Origin: Scytalidium lignicola
Lineage: Eukaryota; Ascomycota; Leotiomycetes
Assembly (NCBI GenBank): GCA_002812745.2
Contig: NCSJ02000111.1
Location: 1 to 64,000 of the forward strand
Reading direction: 5' to 3'
DNA length: 64,000 nt
Position numbers and translations under genes: made by a program. Shown one piece after another: positions 10,970-21,463 of the stretch (its first letter is position 1; every line of letters starts with the position of its first letter). The notes under the pieces are model-generated. The model made no database searches. It was not told the origin of the DNA and saw only the letters and a program-made list of their open reading frames with translations.

Positions 10970-11465
10970 GGTCTCTTTTAATATAATGGGAATTAAATTC
11001 TTGAAATATGAAAGTTTTGTTTCCTTTTTCGTTACAAGTAACTTCTAACTTACATGCGGCGCAGCGGGGTCTTGAGATTTAATGCCACCAAGATTACTAA
11101 TAAGCCCGAGACTCAAAGGTGATGAGTATAAACTTACATCTTCTTCTCTTATTATATTCTATTAGTAACTAGAATTACTGGCCTGAAAATTTTCAAAGTG
11201 TTTAGAGAGCTAGAAAGCGGTAAAAACCAGCTAACTATATCTATATAGCAAAGTCACATGGTGCTAAATTATTTACTATCATACGTTCAAAGAAAAAGGC
11301 AGATTTAGAAAATACTAGTACTGGCTGGAGCAACTTTTAGATGGGTCGTTCTAGGAAGGCAAGGATTCAATATTCAAGTTCAATTTGGGTTCACGGAAGA
11401 GGATGGCAAATGAACAGGAGGTAACAAGAAATCTATTAACATGCCTAGCATTGACAGCAGGGGAC
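10970..11465. other. AT-rich intergenic region
   Basis: Promoter side of the hydrolase gene and 3' side of the PUF6 gene, both minus strand. No gene or notable repeat seen. Confidence 0.5.
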
Positions 11466-13698
11466 TTATGATATTATCTCTAACAACATAGCGGATCCTT
11501 TATTTCCCACCTCCTTCTCTTTTATCGACGGCTTTGGTTTCCTCCCTTTCCTCTTCGAAGAGACATCATCCTCTGCCTCTATTACAATTTTACTCGACTT
11601 CTGCTCAGTGATTTCTCCTTTTGCCGCGGCCTGGAGTTTTTTCTTGTTACTTTTCAGTAAGTCGACCAGTTCATCCCTCTTTGAGAACGAGTTGCATTCA
11701 AGCATAGACAAGATAACAAAGGAGCTCGACCCTGTTGCCCATTCTATGATGTAATCCTTAATTTTTGGATACAAAGCATCGGCAAATTCAAGAGGTGGCT
11801 CAACTGGGACGACTTTTTTGGCCTTTGCATCGAACCGGCCTCCAGCAACAAGGGCTTTAAGCATTCTGCCACCATGTGGATTGTTTGCTATGTGAGATAG
11901 AGTCGGAGCATCCTCTGCACTTCCAGAATCCAAATTTTCTTCAAACACTGGGTTGACATCAGGATCTCCAACTGCAACTTCTGCGATTGCATCTAGAGCG
12001 GCTGATTTGTCGCCCTCGGCATGAAAAAGCACCTCAGCAATGAGCTTGCATCCAAGAGACGTTGCTATAAGCTGCGTAGCTCCTGAAGCAATCGCCTTGA
12101 GTAGGTATGGGGATAGTGCTCTTGCAAGTTCTTGTCGTCGTAACTCTGGATCCTTTTTACTAGTTGTGGTTCGAACAGCATCAACCTCGACAAGAATATT
12201 GAGATCTGAAGAGACTTTTGCTGGGAAGAGGGATTTAGAACGACCCAAGAAAAGATATAACAAAGTCGTGCGAGCAACAAGATCGTTTGCATAAAATTCA
12301 ATATTCTCAACTTGCTTCCCCTCATTTTTGCTCAAAATTTCAGGGAAAATGGACTTTGCTGTTAATACCGTGTCATCAATTACCTCGTAGGCTGTAAGTA
12401 TGACAATATGCGCATTCGGATCAGCCACCATCAACTGCAAAGTATCCTTATATGCTTTTAGAAAGTGTTTTCGGTCTTTCGCAGTGCCATACGCCAAAGC
12501 CAAGCTAACCAAGCGCGAGCCAGATTTTGTAAAAGCCATGTTTTTGAGCAAGTCGCCTTCCTCATCTCCCTTAATAATTTCCAAAAACTCCGTTGCCTCC
12601 TCGGAGCCGGGTTTTGTATTTAAAAAGTATTGAAGCATAGCATCATGGAGAAGGGTGAAACCTGTAGTCTTCTTTTGAATTAGGTGGTTAATCAGTTCGC
12701 GGAGGTATTGCATAATGGAATTCCTTTTGCTCATATCCTCCTTCAAGATCTCTGACAGCTCTGAAGTAACCATCTCCGTGTTATCTTTTTGGAAGAGAGC
12801 AAATTCAGGACCATACCATTCTCGAAGAATAATGCTCTTTTGCTGTTTGGTGGCAACACCGCGGTACACATCGTCCAAAATCCAAGATGCCTCAGGGTGC
12901 TTAATTAGCCGCCGTACGTTGCCATAGAATTCTGGTATAATGAGGTCTCTGATTTCATTGTCGCCATGGACTAACAACTTTCCGATCAAGAATTTTGCGT
13001 ATTTGCTTTCGGCTAGCTGACGGTACGTTCCTAACAATTCTTTCGCAACGAGTCGCCTCTGCTCCTTATTTCCGTACTTGATGGCCGTCTGGACTACCCG
13101 CACAGAGTCATGCTTCAAAACGAAATCCTTAATGCGGCCGGTGATTATGCCGAATAGTTCTTCAATCAATTGCTTTCTCTCCTCGGCCGGAATATTGGAT
13201 CTTAGCCGAAGGCGTTCCCAGATCTTCTTCGTTTGTATTAACGAGTCTGCTAACGGCTTCGCAGCTTTACGTTCCTGTGCCAATTGCTTCTGCTTTGTGT
13301 GCGCTTCTTTGGATGATTGACCTAGTGAATGTAAGCATGGGCTTGAAAATTTACGAAAGACACATACTGTTGTTTGCGACCGCTTTCAATCGATCTGGAT
13401 GGATGCCTTTGGTATCCTTTAGAGATTCCTCCGAATCATCGTCTTCCTGATGAGCAAAGGAGGAACCTTTACTGCCCAGAGGTACTCCTCCATCAGACTC
13501 AGAGTCTAATATCTCTACATCTTCAGGTTTCCTCTTTAGTTTGGAGTTGTATTTGCTCTTGTTCTTGACTCTGATTGATTTATTGACAGTTTTGTCGACT
13601 TTTGGCTTTTTATTTCCCACCGACCGGACTGCCTTCGTCGGGGCCGACTTTCTTTTCGTTCCGGCAATTGGAATTTTTGTCGTTGTCGCAGTAGCCAT
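11466..13698 (-). CDS. PUF6: Pumilio-family ribosome biogenesis/mRNA-binding protein PUF6
   Basis: Two exons, 13698-13368 and 13321-11466, with a 46-bp intron; 728 residues. The first about 110 residues are Lys/Ser-rich with nuclear-localisation-like clusters (TKRKSAP, NKKPKVDK, LKRKPED) and an acidic stretch. A Pumilio homology region of degenerate Puf repeats follows, starting near IWERLRLRSNIPAEER with DSVRVVQTAIKYG and SRLVSLALAYG. The C-terminal CPL domain is visible from LSHIANNPHGGRMLKALV to about WATGSSSFVILSMLE, and the tail is again basic. This order matches yeast Puf6, a nucleolar 60S assembly factor that also represses ASH1 mRNA. Its start codon lies 177 bp from the divergent RWD gene, so the two may share a promoter. 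Confidence 0.93.
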
Positions 13699-13875
13699 AT
13701 TTTGTTGTTATCACGGTTAAGCTCTTAGATATCTGAGTTTTTTTTTTTGGACAAGGCTTTTGGATTTTGCGGAGTGATAGCGAATTGACGCTAGACCTAT
13801 TTGGTGAATTTAAAATTCTATAGTGATGACCCCTCCACAATTTTACTAGGTATTGAGGGGCGCAATCCCGTAACA

Positions 13876-14658
13876 ATGGGAAGAGAAGAACAAGTTGAGG
13901 AGCGGGAGGTGCTTGACAGTATCTTCCCGGAGGAGATACAAGGTCAGTCAGATCTATACCTTAGGGAGATTGCACTCTGTGCTTTATGGTCTTCTATGCG
14001 TCGTTCTAACATAATTGGTTAGACATATCAGATGTAGAATATAGAATATCGATCCTTTTAGACGTCATAAATGATGACGGTGATGAGTCGGAACAGCCGA
14101 CAATTATTCTTGAAGTCAAATACCCTGAAGCATATCCAGAAGAACCCCCGATTCTAGATATACTCGGCCCTCCTAATGCACCAAACCACCCTTACTTCAG
14201 TGTGTCCGCAGACAAAGCACAGTTATTGGATGGCCTTGCGGCTACAATAGAAGAGAATATTGGAATGGCTATGGTGTTTACGATTGTCTCTACTTTGAAA
14301 GAGAATGCTGAACAACTTATTCTCGAACGACAACAGGTTGCGAGGGATAGACACGAACAAGAATTATTAAAAGCTGAAAGAGAGGAGAATNAAAAAGTTC
14401 CATGGCACACCAGTTACACCAGACACCTTCAAGGCTTGGAGAGAACAGTTTAGAAAGGAAATGGAAGAGTTACGACTCAGGGAGGAGGCAGAAGAAGAAG
14501 CTGCCGAGAAGAAGAAAAACCGGGGGAAGGAGGCTTCCGTTCAGTTAACCGGAAAGCAACTTTGGGAGAGGGGCTTAGTTGGTAAGATTGAAGAGGATGA
14601 AGAAGAGTATGTAGAGGAGGCTCTTCCTAATGTTGGAAAACTAAAAGTAGAGTCTTAA
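13876..14658 (+). CDS. RWD-domain protein, Gir2/RWDD1-like, frame interrupted by a single N
   Basis: Exons 13876-13942 and 14023-14658, 80-bp intron; about 233 residues if the N is ignored. An N-terminal RWD domain (residues about 5-115) shows EEREVLDSIFPEE, the ILEVKYPEAYPEEPP core and an ADKAQLLDGLAATIEEN helix. A charged coiled coil with ELLKAEREEN and KEMEELRLREEAEEE follows, then the DFRP-type C-terminus LTGKQLWERGLVG. Yeast Gir2 binds the GTPase Rbg2 and Gcn1 and moderates Gcn2 signalling; this role is inferred. The N at 14391 shifts the frame, and deleting it restores NKKFHGTPVTPDTFKAW, a well-conserved family stretch. Divergent from PUF6. Confidence 0.88.
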
Positions 14659-15023
14659 AGTCTCTATATTGCACTCCTATGTAACCCAGGTTCCAGTCCA
14701 CCTGTCGATCCTGTTATGCTTGGCTATACCATAAGCACAGATTGGGGAGAAGTGAAAGATAGACACGGTGAGTTTTCTGGCGTTAAGGGCAGCAATCGTC
14801 AATAGACGTCTGAAATTTAAGAGGCCATTATAATCTCTATTATATCTTATTGAGTATTGAGACTTGCCAATCAAGCCAACAAAGAAAATATGCTTTCCGA
14901 TGATGATATACCCACTGTCTACACTTTTGGGAATGTTGAAAGTATCGTTTGAATCTCCAGTATTCCAGCTCATTGCCCATGACAACGTCTGGTATACGAA
15001 TATCTCATTTCCTAAGAATCCTA
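14659..15023. other. intergenic between convergent genes
   Basis: 3' regions of the RWD gene (+) and the ACL4-like gene (-). No gene or repeat is supported. Confidence 0.5.
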
Positions 15024-16227
15024 TCATGCTTCAACCATGACCTCGTCCTCGTTTTCATTGCTTTCTTCATCATCCTCCCATTCATCGTCATCGTCATCGC
15101 CATCCACGTCAACAGATCCCATTTCACCTAGCTCTTTGTTTAAGATAGACATTAGCTCTCTGGCATGCTCTCCTAGCCGTTCATCTTCGTAATCTTGCAG
15201 CTCAAATAGCCGCAAGCTCTGGGTGAGCCACTGCCGACTTGATATCCATGACACTTTCCAGCTTTCCCCATCCATCTCGGATTTTTCAGCTCTCTCTCCG
15301 TTCCTTAGTTTCTCTCCCATTACATATAAGGCCCATCCACCTAGATACCAAACTTCAACACTGCTATCATCTTCATTTACTAGCCTTTCTAAGACCTCTA
15401 TGGCCTCTGTATCCATATCGGTCTCCATAAGCAACCTCGCCAGCGATACCCGAGTAGGAAAGTCTGGAACCAGGGGATTCTCAGTTGGGAGACCTTTCCA
15501 TATATCAAGACTCCGACGTAGTGCCGCTGTTGCATCTTCTAACCGTTCCTGCGATATTCTAACATTTGCAAGTGTCTGCCAGGGTTCTGGGTATCCTGGA
15601 GCAACCATCGTTGCTTCTGTAACAAGTGCTTCGCATCTTTGCTCTGCATCCTCTTCCCATGATAAGTCTGTCATATAGACCTCAGTCACACTACAAAGAG
15701 CTAGAGCCAATTTCTTCCTCTTCTCTTCCAATGCCGCCTCTGCCTCATCGTCCGACTTTCCCTGGTCTAACAGAGCTTGGATCTGTATTCTCAAGCTTTT
15801 GGCACCTTTTTCAAACCAGTTTACACTATCCTCTCTTCCATCTTCACTTAATTGGGCCAGCCAAAAGAATTTCTCTGGCCCACCTCCTACATCTTCTGCG
15901 ACCGTTCCGTCCTCATCGAGAGATGCGGCCTGAAAAAAAAAAATTCCTTGCAGTGTCAATGTCCCCGAGTTCAACAGAGATTTCCCCTAAGAGATTTAAC
16001 GCAGGCAAAGCATCTACTGAGTTTGAATCAACTGCATCTAAAGCACGCTTTGCGAAAGGAACTGAACCCTCGATGTCACCTTGCTGTAATGCAGCTGTTG
16101 CTTGAGCAAGTAGTTGTGCAGGTGGAGTGGGCGGTGAGGAGGGGTTGGAGGGGTTTGCTGCGACACGATTGAGAGCTGATTTCTCACGGGTCTTTGACTT
16201 CTTTTTGTTTGGTTTTGTCTTTGCCAT
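15024..16227 (-). CDS. TPR-repeat protein, ACL4-like dedicated chaperone of ribosomal protein L4 (frame break in a homopolymer)
   Basis: Starts at 16227 (MAKTKPNKKKSKTREK, a basic N-terminus) and ends at 15024. It would be about 400 residues if an 11-base T run (minus strand, 15943-15933) is read as 10 bases. The frame-1 part ends in the helix LGDIDTARNFF, and the frame-2 part resumes with QAASLDEDG, which together make one continuous TPR unit. Later TPR-like helices include EPWQTLANVRISQERLEDA and SVEVWYLGGWALYVMG, and the C-terminus is acidic. The pattern fits the UPF0661/Acl4 family; yeast Acl4 escorts newly made Rpl4 to the nucleus. The run followed by CAG also resembles a 3' splice site, but I find no good donor and splicing would delete conserved TPR residues, so a homopolymer error is preferred. 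Confidence 0.82.
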
Positions 16228-16732
16228 TGCGAAGATTTGTTGCGATTCAGTAAGTATATAAGGGTGTCAAGCTGCCATGTTGAATTTTGGATGTCCGAGA
16301 TTAATGCCGGCAGAATTTCAACTTTTTTTTGTCTAGCACGATACTGTAGTTATCGATTGGCGATAAACTTTTCGCGACTTAGTTGTAACAACAACCCTTC
16401 TGAAGCTATGACCAGTGCCGCTGAACCAAGGCGAGGTGCAAATTCTATAGGGATATGTGTGGCATNAAAAAAGCTATGTTTCTTATGATATACTACGATA
16501 TTGTACGAATTATTATAGATCTAAAATAGATATTGATCAGCATAAAGGCTAGGCAGACTTCCATAATTTCACTTTGAACTGAGCTGCAACGCCTAGCAGC
16601 GGTAGCATCCTGCATGTAATCGTGTGTATCAGAGTTAATATCTTTAATTATTATACGTCAGTATCTTCGTGACATGATTGCCAAACTCCAATCCAATATA
16701 GACTGTAATATATACGAAAGAATTATGTTCGC
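16228..16732. other. intergenic with an isolated N at 16466
   Basis: Promoter side of the ACL4-like gene (right of its start) and 3' side of the next minus-strand gene. The N precedes an A run (16467-16472). No gene is supported; the 83-codon open frame across the N shows no recognisable domain. Confidence 0.45.
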
Positions 16733-17719
16733 TCAATGAGCGCCTTCAACAGTGGATGATCCAGAGACGCCGAGAGACTGGGTATTTCCCAATTCTTCTC
16801 CGACTCCACTCTGACCTCTCTTTCTCCCGGGAATGTGAAAACCACTAGGACCCGGTATGGTTCCAAGCTCTTCTCCAACTCCACTTTGGCCTCTCTTCCT
16901 ACCCGTGATATGAAATCTGGATCCCGAGGCAGGTTGACTGCTTGAGTCTGAGCTCTCTCCGAATTTGGAGAAGAAACCCTTCTTTTTCGCCTGCCTCCCC
17001 TGCTCATCATTCAGACCGACATCTTCGAACCCCTCTTCAGCGGTTGTCGGTTGCTTCTCGAATCGCCGCTCTCCAATTGCTGAGCGCGGAAGTCTAGGCA
17101 TTCTGGCGGAATCTAGGCTTTGACGACCAATGTCGTAGGCGATAATTGGCGATTTCGCTGAAATATCCTAGTATATATAAGATATAGTGCCAAGGATAAG
17201 TAATGGTGACGAGTTTCTCACGAAAGATCTCCTGTATGAGTCGAATGACTCTCTAGATATTGAGAATGGTTCAATATCGTTCTCATTATTATAAGAATTA
17301 GTCGATGAGCCCGTGGGATTCGATCGGCGTGACCAGAAACTCTTCTTCTCAGGTGGTGAAGGCTAGACGCTGGATTAGCCCCAATCTGGCGGCGAAGATG
17401 AAGGAACTCACTGGCAAATACACCCCGCTATCGTTTACAACTATTTGCCAAAGTTTGTTAGCTGAACTTCTACACTCCGGAGTTACCGCTTGTGTATCAT
17501 CTCCCCCCACACTTGTATATGTCGGCACACCATACCGCTCATCTTATACTCCACCGGCTCTTGACTTCTATCACTTTGGATACTTCTTGCAGATGATTTA
17601 GACCCAATAGTATCGACCTTCTCGAATGATGGGCTGGGCTGAGCCTGTGTTGGATCACGAGTGGCATCCTCCAAGGTGTCTAGCCCGGTTTTCTTTGCGA
17701 ATGGATTGCGGATAGGCAT
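16733..17719 (-). CDS. conserved Pezizomycotina protein of unknown function, low-complexity, with an internal tandem duplication
   Basis: Four exons: 17719-17536, 17440-17412 (29 nt), 17362-17222, 17167-16733; 262 residues; introns of 95, 49 and 54 bp. The reading frame is continuous and matches the motif order I recall in uncharacterised Pezizomycotina homologues: MPIRNPFAKKTG at the start, VVNDSGVYLPPSPPEKKSFW across the first two introns, FSISRESFDSYRRSF, then RLPRSAIGERRF, EEGFEDVGLNDE and KKKGFFSKFG. Near the C-terminus a unit of about 21-22 residues containing FHI(T/P)GRKRGQSG and VGEELG occurs twice in tandem. The many Ser/Arg sites suggest a phosphorylated scaffold or signalling protein, but that is only inference. 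No membrane segment or signal peptide. Confidence 0.8.
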
Positions 17720-18731
17720 GGTGATGAGTCTGCCGACTGTGACCGAGTATAACAGAGGTAAAGGGTGGGGGATGGTGAGACCTGTGAAGAAGAGGAGGAG
17801 AAAAGGTTAATATAAGAGCGTCTACACCATTATCAGGTGCGAAGTTGGGACGAAGCAGTGACCTTACAGCGCCGCTGGCAGGCGCATTCGTGACGTCTTA
17901 AAACAAGTCGGCTAAGGGTGTCAATGGCTGGGATGGAGTTGATTTACAGTAATTAATTTATTGGTGCTCTTGTGCTTTGATGTCAACGGAACCCAAACTC
18001 CCGGAGGCGGATTTGCCACACTCGCACTGTATCTTGCGAAAAGCGCTGGTTGCCCGTGGTGGATGATTTTTACGAAGGTGGTTGGTAGATGGATGTACCG
18101 GTAGGTGCAGCGCTGCGTGTGCTGTACCTAGATGAACCCCCATCAGAAACGCTGGCAAGGGCGCAGGGGGTACTCGTACAGTAAGACGCTAGAAGCCGGA
18201 GAATGTGGGCACGACTTCCCCAATAATGAATGTCAAGAGAACTGTGGAAAAGAGCAACTTCTCCAGAATCAGCATCACTTGAGAGAATTCAAGATTTCTT
18301 ATGTATAATAGAATGCTAGCTACACACAATGCTATTGGGACTTTGATTTTGCCCTACCAGGTCTCTCGGTATCCCAAGGATGGCTGGATGGGTAACCATT
18401 CACTGAGATAAAACGGAGGAAACGCATATATACAAATACTGATGCCAGCATAATACGTTAACGTGCAGGAACTTTTATTCACATTGAAAACGACAAGGTC
18501 GACACTGTTTGCCCTGCCACACAGGATGCGTAAGAACGACCGTTAAGTTACACGGGTGCTTTTTCATAGCGGCATAGCTTTCGAGCCTAGAGCTGTCGTG
18601 CATGTATGCGTTTGTGAAAAAGAAAATATCATCACGACCAAAGCTCCTTTTAGGTTGAGATTCAGATTCTCATTTTTGCCTACCTTGCTTAACTGAGCCA
18701 ATCCTTGGCTGGACATCTTCTAGTTCGAAAT
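17720..18731. other. intergenic, divergent promoters
   Basis: 1 kb between divergently transcribed genes of unknown function. No coding support; the 66-codon minus frame at 17958-18158 has no recognisable features. Nothing notable beyond promoter-like CT-rich stretches. Confidence 0.5.
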
Positions 18732-19258
18732 ATGGGTCCAACATTCTTCAACTCGTGGGCTCTTTGGGAGAAAATGACTTTCGTTAGTGTTACCTGAAGT
18801 TGCTCTCCATCGCTGTCGATCGGACACTAATGACCTACTTGTAGGTTTTGGCAATAGCCATTCTCCTTGTATTTTTCGCAGGCTTTGTGAGACTGGCTTG
18901 GCAGAATAAACTTGTAAAAAAGAAGCAAAAATTAGACGAAGAGAAGAGGATTAGGACTGAAGACATGAGAAGAAATGGATATGTGATCAATAGGCAAAAG
19001 GGTCATGAAGTTCCATTTGGAGTAAGAGCTCTCCAAAGGGGAGTCGCTGTTGATGGGATCTGGACACTATTGAGCAGCATTCCAAGAACAAGCAATCCGA
19101 AGTCTAGTAGCCGAAGCTTCTCAAATTCGGCTGGCATCCTGGGCCCTACAAGTTCACGACTGGAGGAAGTTGATGTCACTGAACTTCCAAATACAGAATA
19201 TTCATCTTCATGCTCGAGTGATGGGCCTTCCTATAGATCGAGCCGGACTTTGCGATAG
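18732..19258 (+). CDS. small conserved fungal single-pass membrane protein
   Basis: Exons 18732-18782 and 18845-19258, 62-bp intron in phase 0; 154 residues. The start MGPTFFNSWALWEKMTF leads into one strong hydrophobic segment (VLAIAILLVFFAGFVRLAW, about residues 18-36), then a basic/charged stretch (KLVKKKQKLDEEKR), then VPFGVRALQRGVAVDGIW, and a Ser-rich tail. The first-exon sequence and the FGVRAL...VDGIW motif match a widespread uncharacterised Pezizomycotina family as I recall it. The orientation is probably N-out or N-in single pass with a cytosolic Ser-rich tail by the positive-inside rule. Function unknown. The upstream exon is short but splices exactly and adds the conserved N-terminus. 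Confidence 0.82.
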
Positions 19259-19796
19259 GCTGCCGCTGCTCACCACTACGAGGGTTATATAATACCCAAG
19301 TGAAGGGCTGATCACAGCGGCGCTGTCTTTTGACGAGGCACGCCAGGCAATGCAAACAATATTAGCTTGGTTGCAACTCCATTTCTCGCATATTTTGTAT
19401 GCTTTTGAACTGAGGAAATTCTAATTGATATGCGGGTCTGGAGCCAAACCTATGTTACTCGAAAATAAAGCTTGGTTCTGTCAGCTTTTGAAAATGAGAT
19501 GTGATTCGGAGATTGCTCGATGGATTTGGCGGGAAAATAAGTTTGTGATTATTAAGCATCTAAAATAACTAGTAGGACCTTATTTGGAGCATATACTGCG
19601 TAATAAATTCCGGTTATTTTTGAACCTAGTCGGCAGTGGTTATTAGGCACGTGGTCATGTGATAGCGTGCACCCTCCCTCACCCGCACCCCACACGCGTC
19701 GCAGGACAGCTACAAAAGCCAGCAAACCTGTATTTCTCATTCGACTCATTCGAAACTTATTCGGCCCATATTCGCAAAAGAATTGGTAGCTGCAAT
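19259..19796. other. intergenic, RAD51 promoter region
   Basis: Contains the 3' region of the small membrane protein gene and the RAD51 promoter. An MluI cell-cycle-box-like ACGCGT lies at 19694-19699. No gene seen; the long minus-strand open frame that crosses here into RAD51 is an antisense shadow. Confidence 0.55.
19694..19699 (+). promoter_or_regulatory. ACGCGT (MCB-like) site upstream of RAD51
   Basis: ACGCGT occurs about 98 bp before the RAD51 ATG. In budding yeast RAD51 and other S-phase genes are driven by MBF through such boxes. The same hexamer also occurs elsewhere in the window (for example near 32542, 39734 and 53958), so its presence alone is weak evidence. Confidence 0.4.
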
Positions 19797-20961
19797 ATGA
19801 CGAGTGAAGAGATACAACCTTCACAGGTTGAAGATGAAGGACCGGCTGGTGGGCCAGGCGCACCAACATCGTTATTCGCGTTAGAGGTACACCTTCTTCC
19901 AGACTGTAATATTTGCTCTTGAAGTGATATTCACATTTTATTCTGTAGGGTGTTGCAGGACTTACGAAAAGAGATATACAACTGATAGTTGATGGAGGAT
20001 TTAACACTGTTGAGTCTGTGGCGTACACGCCACGAAGAGTCCTTGAACAGATTAAAGGCATATCAGAACAGAAAGCCACAAAAATATTGACAGAAGGTAT
20101 TCTAATATATGCTCCAATTGTCTCGAAGTGTCGCTCACCATTAAAATAGCATCGAAGCTCGTTCCTATGGGCTTCACAACTGCCACGGAAATGCACCAAC
20201 GAAGAAGCGAGCTAATATCTATTACAACTGGCTCCAAACAGCTTGACACGTTATTAGCAGGTGGTATCGAGACAGGGTCCGTCACTGAGATTTTTGGAGA
20301 ATTCAGAACTGGAAAGAGTCAGATCTGTCACACTTTGGCTGTTACTTGTCAATTGCCCTTTGACATGGGGGGTGGCGAAGGTAAATGCTTATATATTGAC
20401 ACAGAAGGCACTTTTCGACCAGTTCGATTGTTGGCTGTAGCCCAAAGATATGGTCTTTCTGGCGAAGAGGTTCTGGACAACGTCGCATATGCGCGTGCTT
20501 ATAATTCAGACCATCAACTACAGCTTCTTAATCAAGCATCAGCGATGATGTGTGAGACCCGCTTCTCACTCCTTATTGTCGACAGCGCTACATCGCTATA
20601 CAGAACAGATTTTGTCGGCCGTGGCGAACTTTCATCAAGACAAACGCATCTGGCCAAGTTTATGCGAACACTCCAACGTCTTGCTGATGAATTTGGCATT
20701 GCGGTCGTGATCACAAATCAAGTTGTGGCCCAAGTTGATGGGGGTCCAAGTGCGATGTTTAATCCGGATCCTAAGAAACCTATCGGTGGGAATATAATCG
20801 CGCATGCAAGTACGACAAGGTTAAGTCTCAAAAAGGGCCGAGGAGAGACTAGAATATGCAAAATTTATGATAGCCCTTGTCTGCCAGAGAGTGATTGTCT
20901 CTTCGCTATTAAGGCTGATGGTATTGGTGATCCAGATCCAAAGGACCTAGATAAAGAATGA
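19797..20961 (+). CDS. RAD51: DNA repair recombinase Rad51
   Basis: Exons 19797-19886, 19949-20096 and 20150-20961; introns 62 and 53 bp; 349 residues, the usual length. RAD51 forms filaments on single-stranded DNA and carries out strand exchange in homologous recombination. Visible: N-terminal helix-hairpin-helix domain ([17 protein letters not shown] ... [10 protein letters not shown]), polymerisation linker region ([18 protein letters not shown]), Walker A GEFRTGKS (residues 129-136), Walker B LLIVD (220-224), L1-region [29 protein letters not shown], and the C-terminal [19 protein letters not shown]. All catalytic elements are intact. The GEFRTGKS motif with PMGFTTATE distinguishes Rad51 from Dmc1. 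Confidence 0.97.
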
Positions 20962-21463
20962 CCCAAGGTTATATGTTAAGAAGATTTGATTTAACAGATA
21001 TATGGGCGCAGTAGATACGGTTGAGATGGCTATTATAGTTTCTGTATTCGCATTGCATAGCTTTTGGTGGTACGGCTGTTAGGGAGTATGAGTTCTGGTT
21101 TTTTCTTTCAAGTGGGCGTTTGATTTGATGTATATTATATACACATAGAGCTGTGAGCTTAGTATGTCGGTAGGTCAGATTAGGGAAGAAGCCGATATTT
21201 CGGCATTTCCAAAATTGCTTTACTGTTATATGTGTGCTAATTCTAACATCTGGAATACTTTCGTACCTTCGTAGACTTTAGCATTGGTAAGTGGCTGAGT
21301 AAAGTACCTCTCATCAGCCACAGATCGATGAGAGCTTTCGCTAGCGCTGAAATAAACTCTACCGCGTTTGTGAATTCCGCGTTAACTAAGGCTCACAATA
21401 TAGTACGCGCCAGTCACAAATCTCATTTATGAGCACGACACTCCCAGATTTAATGGAGGCAAG
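20962..21463. other. intergenic
   Basis: Between RAD51 and the nucleoporin gene, both plus strand. No gene or prominent repeat seen. Confidence 0.5.

Noticed and set aside
15901..15990. Intron at the T-run of the ACL4-like gene (T run followed by CAG)
   Set aside because: No good GT donor lies at a suitable distance, and splicing would delete conserved TPR residues; a homopolymer error explains the data better.
15223..16105. Plus-strand frames of 151 and 159 codons
   Set aside because: Shadows of the ACL4-like gene on the minus strand.
19552..20199. 215-codon minus-strand open frame
   Set aside because: It crosses the RAD51 promoter, two RAD51 exons and both introns in antisense, with no recognisable features.
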